From: Cryobacterium soli
GTDB taxonomy: Bacteria > Actinomycetota > Actinomycetes > Actinomycetales > Microbacteriaceae
Reading direction: 5' to 3'
DNA: 64,000 nt
Assembly (NCBI RefSeq): GCF_003611035.1
Contig: NZ_CP030033.1
Coordinates: forward strand, 1,612,001 to 1,676,000
Shown: positions 50,004 through 59,078 of the stretch, one piece after another
Numbering within the stretch: the stretch's first letter is position 1
Layout of the letters: each line of letters begins with the position of its first letter
The notes under the pieces: model-generated
The model's input: the letters and a program-made list of their open reading frames with translations, nothing else
Database searches by the model: none
Told to the model about the DNA's origin: nothing
Translations under genes and position numbers: made by a program

Positions 50004-51035
50004 ATGCTCAAGAAGATCGTCTGCGTCGCCATCCCCGGCATGGCCCCGTTCGAGTTCGGGGTGATCTGCGAGGTTTTCGGCATCGACCGTTCCGAGCACA
50101 ACGGTCCGGTGTTCGACTTCGAGGTGGTGACGGCCGTCCCTGGGCCGCTCCGCACCAAGCTGGGCTTCGACATCGTCGTGCATCAGGACCTCACCGCCGC
50201 CGCGGACGCCGACCTGATCGCCATTCCCGCCTATGAGACGGGTACCGAAATCCACCCAGAGGTGCTGCGGGTGGTGCGGGAGGCGGAGGCCAGGGGCGCC
50301 TGGGTGCTCAGTGTCTGCAGCGGCGCCTTCATCCTCGGGGCCGCCGGGATTCTCGACGGGCGCCGCAGCACGACCCACTGGATGCACGCGGACGCCCTCG
50401 CCGCCGCGTACCCGAACACCACGGTCGACCCCGACGTGCTCTTCGTCGACGACAACCGGGTGGTCACCGGGGCGGGCACGGCCGCGGGCATCGACGCAGC
50501 ACTGCATGTGGTGCGCCGGGAGCTCGGCGCCACGGCGGCCAACGTGATCGCCCGCCGCATGGTGGTGCCGCCCCAGCGCGATGGCGGGCAATCCCAGTTC
50601 ATCCAGACGCCCGTGGCGGAACGCTGCAGCGATTCCTTCGCCGAGATCATCGACTGGATGCTGCAGACCATCGACCAGGACCTCACGGTCGACCAGCTCG
50701 CCCGGCGCGCACTGATGTCGCCGCGCACCTTCGCCCGCAGATTCCGGGCCGAGCTCGGCACCACTCCGACGGCCTGGCTGAACCGGCAGCGTCTGATGCT
50801 CGCGCAGCAACTGCTCGAGGAGACCGACGAGACCCTCGACGTCATCGCAGCGCAGACAGGGTTCGGCGCCGCGGCCGTGATGCGGCACCACTTCGTGCGC
50901 ACCCTGCAGACCACCCCGACGGCCTACCGCCGCACGTTCGGCATCCCCCGCCCGGCGCCGGATTACGCCGTGGTGGCCAGGAAGACCTCGCCGGAGCCCG
51001 CGAAGGTGACCGTGCTCTCGTCGGGCGTGATGTAG
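50004..51035 (+). CDS. GlxA-type transcriptional regulator (DJ-1 domain plus AraC HTH)
   Basis: A 343-residue regulator. The N-terminal DJ-1/PfpI domain (about 1-190) has the nucleophile-elbow phrase VLSVCSGAFILGAAG (Cys in the usual place). The C-terminal AraC-type domain has two helix-turn-helices (about 225-325: LTVDQLARRALMSPRTFARRF; LDVIAAQTGFGAAAVMRHHF). Such proteins sense small molecules through a degenerate amidotransferase fold. The gene overlaps the 3' end of manA by 73 bp on the opposite strand, unusually long for two apparently functional genes. Target unknown. Confidence 0.92.
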   Translation: MLKKIVCVAIPGMAPFEFGVICEVFGIDRSEHNGPVFDFEVVTAVPGPLRTKLGFDIVVHQDLTAAADADLIAIPAYETGTEIHPEVLRVVREAEARGAWVLSVCSGAFILGAAGILDGRRSTTHWMHADALAAAYPNTTVDPDVLFVDDNRVVTGAGTAAGIDAALHVVRRELGATAANVIARRMVVPPQRDGGQSQFIQTPVAERCSDSFAEIIDWMLQTIDQDLTVDQLARRALMSPRTFARRFRAELGTTPTAWLNRQRLMLAQQLLEETDETLDVIAAQTGFGAAAVMRHHFVRTLQTTPTAYRRTFGIPRPAPDYAVVARKTSPEPAKVTVLSSGVM

Positions 51036-52246
51036 ATCGACTCGCCCCTGCCCAGGGTGATCGACGATCCGGACCCGGCGACCAGGAACCGGCCGGACGT
51101 GCAGATCGCGATGGCCGGGCCGGTGAGCGTCACCTGCCGCAGGGGCGCACCGACGCGCCCGGCCTCGTCGGCCGCCGCATCCGCCGGCACCGAGATGTGC
51201 GCCAGCTGGAAGTCGGGCACGTCGGGCCGGTAGACGGCCACGCCGTCTGACTGCACGACGGGAGCAAGATAGGGCACCGGCAGCGGGCTGAAGTCGAGCA
51301 CCTCGAGCAGTTCGTCGACGTCGATGTGCTTGGGGCTCAAGCCCCCGCGCAGCACGTTGTCGGAGGAGGCCATCACCTCGACGCCCAGCCCGGACAGGTA
51401 CGCGTGGATGTTGCCGGCCGGCAGGTACAACACCTCGCCGCGCTTGAGCGACACCAGGTTGGTGAGCAGCGAGATCACGATGCCCGGGTCTCCCGGGTAG
51501 GCCGCCGCGAGGGACCGCACCATCGCGAGTTCCGCGGCGAAGCTCACCTGGGCACCCCCGTCGATGAGGAAGGCAGCCCGCTCGGCGAGCGCCACGACCC
51601 GCTCGACCAGCCAGGACACCTCGCCGGAGTCGCCGCCGCGGCCGTCGCGCAGCAGCCAGTCCACGACGTCCTGCAGCGCATCCGCGCCCAGGAGCCGGTT
51701 CTCGAGCCCGGCAAGGGCTCCGGGCTGCGGGTCGTCCATGGTGGCGTCGAGCGCGCGGAGCTCGGCGAGGATCGACCGGATCTGGCGCGGGTCGCGGAAT
51801 CCGCAGAGCGCCTCGAAGGTGTCACTGAGCGCGAAGATGATCTCCGGCTTGTGGAACGGGTCGCGGTAATTGCGGTCGGCGGCGTCCACGGCGATACCGG
51901 CGGCGTTCTCCAGGGCGAACCCCTCCGCAGCGCGTTCGGGCGACGGATGCGCCTGCAGCGACAGCGGGCTGTGGGCGGCGAGGATCTTCATCAGGAACGG
52001 CAGCCGCCCGGCGGCGGCGAACCGGCGTCCGAGTGCGGTCTCGGGCGCCTGGGCGATCCACTCGGCGAGATCCCTCGCTCCCCCGGCGAGCGCGGGGTCA
52101 AGAATCACCGACGGGCTGCCGGGGTGCGCACCGAGCCAGAGTTCGGCTTCGGGGCCGCCGGAGGCCGGATGCCCCAGCAGGTCGGCGATCGCGGTCGGCG
52201 ATCCCCAGGCGTAATCCCGCGGTGTGTTATCGATGCCCACAAACAT
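50963..52246 (-). CDS. manA: Mannose-6-phosphate isomerase, class I
   Basis: A 427-residue enzyme that interconverts fructose-6-phosphate and mannose-6-phosphate, the entry to GDP-mannose. It starts MFVGIDNTPRDYAWGSPTAI and has the zinc-site phrase LSLQAHPSPERA with PEIIFAL nearby. The YLPAGNIHAYLSGLGVEVMASSDNVLRGGLSPKHID block of class I cupin-type isomerases is also present. Its 3' end overlaps the GlxA-type gene. It feeds the mannosyltransferases and the GDP-mannose dehydratase-like enzyme elsewhere in the window. Confidence 0.95.
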   Translation of the reverse strand: MFVGIDNTPRDYAWGSPTAIADLLGHPASGGPEAELWLGAHPGSPSVILDPALAGGARDLAEWIAQAPETALGRRFAAAGRLPFLMKILAAHSPLSLQAHPSPERAAEGFALENAAGIAVDAADRNYRDPFHKPEIIFALSDTFEALCGFRDPRQIRSILAELRALDATMDDPQPGALAGLENRLLGADALQDVVDWLLRDGRGGDSGEVSWLVERVVALAERAAFLIDGGAQVSFAAELAMVRSLAAAYPGDPGIVISLLTNLVSLKRGEVLYLPAGNIHAYLSGLGVEVMASSDNVLRGGLSPKHIDVDELLEVLDFSPLPVPYLAPVVQSDGVAVYRPDVPDFQLAHISVPADAAADEAGRVGAPLRQVTLTGPAIAICTSGRFLVAGSGSSITLGRGESIYITPDESTVTFAGSGEVFLATTA

Positions 52247-52381
52247 GCTTGGCTCCTGAGTCGAAAGGTTTAGACCAAACTACCAAGCGCTTTCCGTCCT
52301 TCCGATCAGGGGTCCTAGGCTTTCGTCACCCGGTGGGCGATTCCGCCCGGCCGCCCATCCTCGTCGCAATGGAGCACACAG

Positions 52382-53560
52382 ATGACCTTCGAGCCCCTCG
52401 GCAGTGATTTCTTCGGATACGAGAACCTCCTCAGGCCCGAGGAGAAAGCCGCCCTCGCCCGCATCCGCGCCTACCTCGAGTCGGATGTGCGCCCGGTGGT
52501 GAACGGGTGCTGGGAGCGCGCCGAGTTCCCGGCGGAGATCATCAAACCGCTCGGCGCCCTCGGCGCATACTCCTTCGGCTGGGAGGAGACCCGCCCGTTC
52601 GAGAACTCGGCGGTCTTCCGCGGTTTCGTGGCGCTGGAGCTGGCGCGGGTGGACGCATCCGTCGCAACCTTCGTGGGTGTGCAGAACGGTCTGGCGGCCG
52701 GGTCGATCGCGGCCTGCGGATCGGCCACCCAGCGCGCGCACTGGCTGCCCCGGCTGGCCCGCGGCGACATCGTGGGCGCCTTCGCGCTCACCGAGCCGCT
52801 GTCGGGCTCGGACTCCGCTCAGGGGCTGCGCACCACAGCGACGCGGGACGGCGACAGTTGGGTACTCAACGGCGCCAAGCGCTGGATCGGCAACGCCACC
52901 TTCTCCGACATCACCATCGTGTGGGCTAAAGACACCGCGGACGGCGCCGTGAAGGGCTTCATCGTGCCCACCGACACGGCCGGCTACACGGCCACGAAGA
53001 TCGAGGGCAAGATCAGCCTGCGCTCGGTGCAGAATGCCGACATCACCCTGGAGAACGTGCGGGTGTCCGAGCAGAACCGCCTGCAGGAGGCCAACTCGTT
53101 CCGCGACACCGCCCGGGTGCTGCGCTTCACCCGGGCCGAGGTGTCCTGGGCCGCGGTCGGCCTGGCCATCGGCGCCTACGAGGCGGCCGTCGCCTACGCG
53201 GCCGAACGGGTGCAGTTCGGCAAGCCCATCGGCGGTCACCAACTCGTGCAGGACCTGCTCGTGAAGAGCCTGGGCAACATCACGGCCAGCCTGGGCATGG
53301 TGGTGCGCGTCTCCCAGATGCTCGACGAGGGCACCCAGCGCGACGAGCACTCGGCGCTGGCCAAGTCGTACACGACCTCCCGGATGCGGGAGACCGTGGC
53401 CTGGTGCCGGGAACTGTTCGGCGGCAACGGCATCGTGCTGGACTACGACATCGCCAGGTTCTTCTCCGACGCCGAGGCGATCTACTCCTACGAGGGCACC
53501 CAGGAGATGAACACACTCATCGTGGGCCGCGGCATCACGGGCCTGGCCGCCTTCGTCTAG
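52382..53560 (+). CDS. Acyl-CoA dehydrogenase
   Basis: A 392-residue flavoenzyme. It has FALTEPLSGSD (FAD/substrate contact), LNGAKRWIGNATFSDI, the arginine-helix region VSWAAVGLAIGAYEAAVAYAAERVQFGKPIG, and the closing YEGTQEMNTLIVGRGITG. Glu371 in YEGT is the likely catalytic base, placing it with the glutaryl- and short-chain-type enzymes. It oxidises acyl-CoA to enoyl-CoA and passes electrons to an ETF. GGAG lies just before the ATG. It stands alone; no ETF or hydratase gene is near, so the substrate is open. Confidence 0.93.
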   Translation: MTFEPLGSDFFGYENLLRPEEKAALARIRAYLESDVRPVVNGCWERAEFPAEIIKPLGALGAYSFGWEETRPFENSAVFRGFVALELARVDASVATFVGVQNGLAAGSIAACGSATQRAHWLPRLARGDIVGAFALTEPLSGSDSAQGLRTTATRDGDSWVLNGAKRWIGNATFSDITIVWAKDTADGAVKGFIVPTDTAGYTATKIEGKISLRSVQNADITLENVRVSEQNRLQEANSFRDTARVLRFTRAEVSWAAVGLAIGAYEAAVAYAAERVQFGKPIGGHQLVQDLLVKSLGNITASLGMVVRVSQMLDEGTQRDEHSALAKSYTTSRMRETVAWCRELFGGNGIVLDYDIARFFSDAEAIYSYEGTQEMNTLIVGRGITGLAAFV

Positions 53561-53601
53561 CCTCGCCGTCGCCACGCCCGTGGTCCCAACTGTTGCCACT
53601 G

Positions 53602-53652
53602 CGGACAATTGCACCCGGCACACCGGGCGCAGATGTCCGATGCGGGAACAGT
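53602..53652. repeat. Diverged copy 2 of the 51-bp element seen at 9121
   Basis: Aligned without gaps by hand, 36 of 51 positions match the element at 9121-9171, beginning with CGGACAATTG in both. The 183-bp gap between the acyl-CoA dehydrogenase and the FAD oxidoreductase genes holds nothing else that I can recognise. It also contains the mini-hairpin CCCGG-CACA-CCGGG. Confidence 0.45.
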
Positions 53653-53743
53653 GGGGCCCGGCGGGGGTGCTAGCCCTGAGCTCGAGCGCACGGAAGAATG
53701 AAGACATGGGTACCGGTGCGCTCGAGCGGGAAGGCCGGCCGGC

Positions 53744-55228
53744 GTGAGCGTGCGGCGAGTGCAGGGCGGACGGCCGGAGGTCGACGCCGTCGTGGTGGGC
53801 TCGGGTCCGAACGGCCTGGCGGCCGCGGTGACGCTGGCCAGGGCCGGGCTGAAGGTTCGCGTCTACGAGCGATCGGCCCAGGTCGGCGGCGGTGCCGCCA
53901 CCGCCGAACTCACGCTGCCCGGCTTCCACCACGATGTGTGCTCCGCCGTGCACCCTCTGGCCCTGGCCTCCGAGTTCTTCCAGCGGTTCGGCCTGTCGAG
54001 CCGCATCGACCTGACGGTGCCAGAGGTCTCCTACGGGCATCCGCTGCCGGGCGGCCGGGCCGGCCTGGCGTACCGCAGCCTGGCGCGCACGGTCGATGAA
54101 CTGGGCCGAGACGGTCCGGCCTGGCACCGGTTGTTCGCCCCGCTGGTCGAGCACTCCCAGCAGGTGGCCGAGTTCACCGGCAACCAGCTGTTGCGTGTGC
54201 CCCGGCACCCGGCCACCGCGCTGCGTTTCGGTCTGCGCACGCTCGAGCAAGGCAGTCCGCTGTGGGACTGGCGGTTCAGCGGCGACACGGCCCCCGCCCT
54301 GCTGACCGGCGTGAGCGCCCACACGATCAGGGCGCTGCCGAGCCTGGCCACGGCCGGAGCCGGCCTCACCCTCGCGACCTACGCGCACGCGGGCGGTTGG
54401 CCGATCCCGGTCGGCGGCAGCGGTGCCATCGTGACGGCGCTGGTCGACGACCTCCTCGCGCACGGCGGCGAGATCGTCACCGACACGGAGGTGCGGCGGC
54501 TGAGCGACCTGCCGCCGGCCCGGGTCGTGCTCCTGGACCTCACGCCCCGGGCCCTGCTCCGGATGGCCGAGGGCGAGCTGCCCGCCGGTTACGCGCGGCG
54601 TCTCGCGGCCTTCCGGTACGGCAACGCCGTCGCCAAGGTCGACTTCGCATTGTCCGACCCCGTGCCCTGGCAGGCGCAGGGGCTCTCCGCCGCGGGCACC
54701 GTGCACGTCGGCGGAACCCGCGCGATGATCCGGCGAGCCGAGAACACCGTGGCCCGCGGCCGGCACGCCGAGGAACCCTATGTGCTGGTGTCCCAGCCCA
54801 GCGGCATCGATCCGAGCCGCGCTCCCGCCGGCCGGCACACGCTCTGGGCCTACACGCACGTTCCGCGCGGTTCCACCGTGGACCAGACCGATGTCATCAC
54901 CCGTCAGATCGAACGCTATGCGCCCGGCTTCCGCGACACCATCCTCGCGGCCGCCAGCCGCACCGCGCAGGACGTCGAGCGGCACAATCCCAACTACGTC
55001 GGCGGGGACATCTCGGCCGGCGAGGTGAGTCTCACCCAGCTGGTGCGCCGGCCGGTGCTCTCCCCCGATCCCTGGCGCACACCGCTGGCCGGGGTGTATC
55101 TGTGTTCTTCGGCCACCCCGCCCGGCCCCGGCGTGCACGGCCTGGCCGGATGGCACGCCGCCCTCAGCGCCCTGCGCCACGACCTCGGCGTGCGCGTCGC
55201 CCCCGACCTCTCCCCGACAGCCGGTTGA
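53744..55228 (+). CDS. FAD-dependent oxidoreductase (phytoene desaturase/COG1233 type)
   Basis: A 494-residue enzyme, GTG start. The dinucleotide-binding fold VVVGSGPNGLAAAVTLARAG has G19-x-G21-x2-G24. It is followed by VYERSAQVGGGAATAELTLPGFHHDVCSAVHPL and ends PPGPGVHGLAGWHAALSAL. The family includes carotenoid desaturases and prenyl reductases; the substrate is unknown. Sixteen bases downstream an SRPBCC-domain gene starts, so the two likely act on one hydrophobic substrate. No carotenoid synthase is nearby. Confidence 0.88.
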   Translation: MSVRRVQGGRPEVDAVVVGSGPNGLAAAVTLARAGLKVRVYERSAQVGGGAATAELTLPGFHHDVCSAVHPLALASEFFQRFGLSSRIDLTVPEVSYGHPLPGGRAGLAYRSLARTVDELGRDGPAWHRLFAPLVEHSQQVAEFTGNQLLRVPRHPATALRFGLRTLEQGSPLWDWRFSGDTAPALLTGVSAHTIRALPSLATAGAGLTLATYAHAGGWPIPVGGSGAIVTALVDDLLAHGGEIVTDTEVRRLSDLPPARVVLLDLTPRALLRMAEGELPAGYARRLAAFRYGNAVAKVDFALSDPVPWQAQGLSAAGTVHVGGTRAMIRRAENTVARGRHAEEPYVLVSQPSGIDPSRAPAGRHTLWAYTHVPRGSTVDQTDVITRQIERYAPGFRDTILAAASRTAQDVERHNPNYVGGDISAGEVSLTQLVRRPVLSPDPWRTPLAGVYLCSSATPPGPGVHGLAGWHAALSALRHDLGVRVAPDLSPTAG

Positions 55229-55242
55229 CGAAAGGTGCCCCC

Positions 55243-55689
55243 GTGGCCGTGAACTACCGAAACATGCAGTGCTCCCCCGAGAGCGTCTTCGCGGTGCTCG
55301 CCGACGGCTGGCTCTACCCGGGTTGGGTGGTCGGCGCATCGCGCATGAGGGACGTCGACGCGACGTGGCCGGCCACGGGCAGCACTCTCCATCACTCTGT
55401 CGGCGTCTGGCCCGCCCTGCTCGACGACACCACGTCGGTGCTGGAGTGGGACCCGCCCAAGCACGCCCTGCTGCAGGCGCGGGGCTGGCCGATCGGCGAA
55501 GCCCAGGTGGCCGTGGATGTGCGGCCGCAGGGCGACGGATGCCGCGTGCGCATCACCGAGGACGCCACCGCCGGACCCGGCCGGTTCGTGCCGCTGTTCC
55601 TGCGCGACGCGGCCATCTCGGTGCGCAACACGGAGACGCTGCGCCGCCTCGCCTACCTCGCCGAGGGCGGCGCGGGCACCCCGCAATAA
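55243..55689 (+). CDS. SRPBCC-family (polyketide cyclase/START-like) protein
   Basis: A 148-residue protein with a GTG start eight bases after AAAGG. The fold opens with SPESVFAVLADGWLYPGWVVGASRMRDVDATWPATGSTLHHSVGVWP and ends with the long helix FVPLFLRDAAISVRNTETLRRLAYL, the usual helix-grip layout that binds hydrophobic ligands. It follows the FAD oxidoreductase and probably shares a substrate. No catalytic residues are apparent. Confidence 0.85.
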   Translation: MAVNYRNMQCSPESVFAVLADGWLYPGWVVGASRMRDVDATWPATGSTLHHSVGVWPALLDDTTSVLEWDPPKHALLQARGWPIGEAQVAVDVRPQGDGCRVRITEDATAGPGRFVPLFLRDAAISVRNTETLRRLAYLAEGGAGTPQ

Positions 55690-55703
55690 GGACCCGGCCG
55701 GAC

Positions 55704-56373
<670 letters not shown>

Positions 56374-56421
56374 CAGAGGATTCGCGCCGTCCGGCGGAGG
56401 CGTCCCCAGTACCCTAGACAC

Positions 56422-57735
56422 ATGCCCGTCGTGCAGAGCCGTCTCACCGTTCGCCTCTTCGCGACCCTGGTGTTCTTCAGTGTGCTGGCCGGCCAGGCCT
56501 GGCGCAACCTGCTCGGCTGGTGGGGATTCGGTGCTATCGCCGTGTTCATCCTCGTGGGCAGCGTCGGCTATCTCCTCTCCGTCCGCCGGGAGTGGACCTG
56601 GCGGGGTTTCCCGAAGTCCCTGGCCGCGTTCCTGATCCTGGCGACCCTGTCGCTGGCCTGGTCGGCGTATCCGGGCGCGGGTGCAATCGGGGTGGCCCTG
56701 CAGTGGGCGACGACCATCGCCGGCCTGTTCCTCGCGCTCTGCCTGAGTTGGACCGAGCTGCTGCGCACCCTCGGGGTGGCCCTCAAACTCATCCTCGGCC
56801 TGTCCGTCGCCTTCGAATTCGTCGTCGCGGTCTTCATCGGGCACCCCGTGCTGCCGTTCTGGGTCGAGTACAGCGGCAAGATCCCCGCCGCGTTCTACTG
56901 GTCGCGGGCGCTGCTGCTCGAGGGCGGCCCGATCGAGGGCATCGTGGCCAGCCGCAACCTGCTGGGCTTCATCGCCCTGTTGTCGTTGATCGTCTTCGCC
57001 GTGCAACTGGCCGGCGGCACCGTGACGCGCTGGCGTGGGATCTTCTGGGTGGCCGTGGCACTGGTGATGCTCTGGCTCACCCGGTCGGCCACCGTGTCCG
57101 TGGCCCTCGTGGCCGTGGCCGTGGCACTGCTCTTCGCCCTCTGGGCGCGCCGGCTGCCGCCGCTGGGCCGTCGCCCGCTCTACCTCACCGCAGCGGCGGC
57201 GTTGGCCGCGGCCGTGGTCGGACTCGTCGCGTTCTCGTCGACGCTGCTGTCCCTGCTCGGCAAGAGCGAGGACCTCACCGGACGATTCGACATCTGGGCC
57301 CGGGTCATCGGCCTCGCCGGCGAACGCCCCGTCTTCGGCTGGGGCTGGGTGAGCTACTGGGCGCCGTGGGTGGAGCCGTTCAACGGCCTGGCGGTGCGGA
57401 AGGGTGTGCAGTACCTGCAGGCGCACAACGCCTGGTTGGACGTGTGGCTGCAGCTGGGCATCGTGGGCCTGATCGTCTTCGCCGCGCTCACCCTGTCGAC
57501 GCTGTGGCGCGCCTGGTTCCTCGCCGTCGACCGGCCGCGCCTCGGCGTCTCCGACACCGAACCGTTCTCCGCGACCTCGCTCCTGCCACTGCTGCTCACG
57601 GTCGCCCTCCTCGCCCAGAGCCTCGCGGAGAGCCGCATCCTGGTCGAGTCCGGCTGGGTCCTGCTCGTGATCCTCGCGGTGACCACCAAACGCCCCGGTG
57701 CGGACGCCGAGCTTCAGGGCGTGGGGCGCCGATGA
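56422..57735 (+). CDS. O-antigen ligase/polymerase-like membrane protein (first of two)
   Basis: A 437-residue protein with 10 or more membrane helices and the WzyC/O-antigen-ligase domain in the second half, around LTGRFDIWARVIGLAGERPVFGWGWVSYW and LQAHNAWLDVWLQLGIVGLIVF. The R-x-x-W and H-N-x-x-L blocks are typical. It polymerises or ligates a lipid-linked glycan outside the membrane. A TACCCT -10 six bases before the ATG suggests a leaderless transcript. Its stop overlaps the ATG of the second copy. Confidence 0.88.
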   Translation: MPVVQSRLTVRLFATLVFFSVLAGQAWRNLLGWWGFGAIAVFILVGSVGYLLSVRREWTWRGFPKSLAAFLILATLSLAWSAYPGAGAIGVALQWATTIAGLFLALCLSWTELLRTLGVALKLILGLSVAFEFVVAVFIGHPVLPFWVEYSGKIPAAFYWSRALLLEGGPIEGIVASRNLLGFIALLSLIVFAVQLAGGTVTRWRGIFWVAVALVMLWLTRSATVSVALVAVAVALLFALWARRLPPLGRRPLYLTAAAALAAAVVGLVAFSSTLLSLLGKSEDLTGRFDIWARVIGLAGERPVFGWGWVSYWAPWVEPFNGLAVRKGVQYLQAHNAWLDVWLQLGIVGLIVFAALTLSTLWRAWFLAVDRPRLGVSDTEPFSATSLLPLLLTVALLAQSLAESRILVESGWVLLVILAVTTKRPGADAELQGVGRR

Positions 57736-59036
57736 CGGACCCGTCCCGCCCCCGCTACATCCCCACCGCCGTCTCCGCGGCGTTCTCGTCGCCGCGGTTC
57801 AGCGCGACACTCACCCACCTCATCCTGGGGTTGGCCTTCGCCACCCATCTGGTGCGCAGCCTGATGGGCTGGCCCGGGCTCCTGGGCGCGCTGGTCTGCC
57901 TCGTGCTCCTGGCCGCGGCATCCATGGTCGCCCGGCGGCACAGCATCGAGTGGCACGGCCTGCTGCCGGTTTCGATCCTGGTCTTCCTGGTCTGGTGCTC
58001 CCTGTCGGTGCTCTGGAGCGAGTATCCGCTGCGCACCCTCAGTGGCGTCGGCTACCAGCTGGCCTTCGCCTTCCTGGCCATCTACGTGGCCCTGGTGCGC
58101 GACACCATCCAGATCGTCCGCGCCACGGGAGACGTGCTCCGGGTGCTGCTGGGCCTGTCGATCGCCCTCGAGGTGCTCTCCGGGCTCCTGCTGGACCTGC
58201 CGATCACCTTCCTCGGCGTGCAGGGCAACATCGCCCTGCTCGGCCCGATCCAGGGCATCTTCGGCTCCCGCAACGTTCTCGGCCTGGTCTCCCTGATCGC
58301 CGCGATCAGTTTCATCATCGAGCTGCGCTCCCGCTCGGTGCGTCCGGGGCGGGCCGGCTGGTCGATAGCCCTTGCCGTGCTCGGCCTGATCCTCACCCAC
58401 TCCCCCGTCTTCGTGGTCGTCGCCAGCGCCGTGGGCATCGCCGCCCTGGCGCTGTACTGGCTGCGCCGCACGCCGGCCGAGCACCGCTGGCTCCTGCAGC
58501 TGAGCCTGCTCGGGGCCGCCGTGCTCACGGCCCTGGTCGTCTTCGTCGCCCGGGCCGGCATCATCAACCAGTTGAACGCCGGCAGCGAGTTCGAGACGCG
58601 CTCGTCGCTCTGGCGCGAGATGTGGCGCCTGGTGGACCTGCATCCGCTCGAGGGCTGGGGCTGGACGGGCATCTGGCCGGAGAAGATCAGCCCATACGGC
58701 TGGTTGGACTTCGTCACGAAGAGCGAACACACGTCAGCCCTCAACGCCTTCCTCGACGTCTACTTCCAGGTCGGGCTCGTGGGCTTCCTGGCCTTCGTGA
58801 CCCTCGTGATCCTGGCCTTCGTGCGGTCCTGGCTGCTCGCCTCGAACAAGCGGCCTGTCGTGTACGTGTGGTCGCCGCTCGTGCTGGTGGTGCTGCTCGT
58901 CACCTCGGCGGCCGAAAGCACGGTCCTGGTGGAGTACGGCTGGGTGCTCCTGCTGATCTGTTCGGTCAAGGCCGCGCAGGGGCAGAGCTGGCGCAGGCTG
59001 CTCGGCCCGAGCCTGCGCAACAGCGACAACTCCTGA
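57732..59036 (+). CDS. O-antigen ligase/polymerase-like membrane protein (second of two)
   Basis: A 434-residue protein with the same membrane layout and the same late signature (ETRSSLWREMWRLVDLHPLEGWGWTGIWP; TSALNAFLDVYFQVGLVGFLAF). It is clearly a diverged paralogue of the previous gene, translationally coupled by ATGA. Two adjacent ligase-like genes suggest either two different acceptors or a polymerase plus a ligase. The operon faces the minus-strand glycan genes. Confidence 0.88.
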   Translation: MTDPSRPRYIPTAVSAAFSSPRFSATLTHLILGLAFATHLVRSLMGWPGLLGALVCLVLLAAASMVARRHSIEWHGLLPVSILVFLVWCSLSVLWSEYPLRTLSGVGYQLAFAFLAIYVALVRDTIQIVRATGDVLRVLLGLSIALEVLSGLLLDLPITFLGVQGNIALLGPIQGIFGSRNVLGLVSLIAAISFIIELRSRSVRPGRAGWSIALAVLGLILTHSPVFVVVASAVGIAALALYWLRRTPAEHRWLLQLSLLGAAVLTALVVFVARAGIINQLNAGSEFETRSSLWREMWRLVDLHPLEGWGWTGIWPEKISPYGWLDFVTKSEHTSALNAFLDVYFQVGLVGFLAFVTLVILAFVRSWLLASNKRPVVYVWSPLVLVVLLVTSAAESTVLVEYGWVLLLICSVKAAQGQSWRRLLGPSLRNSDNS

Positions 59037-59078
59037 CCCCCTGAGCCGCCGCCACGGCGGGCCGGCTGCGCCGCCAGG

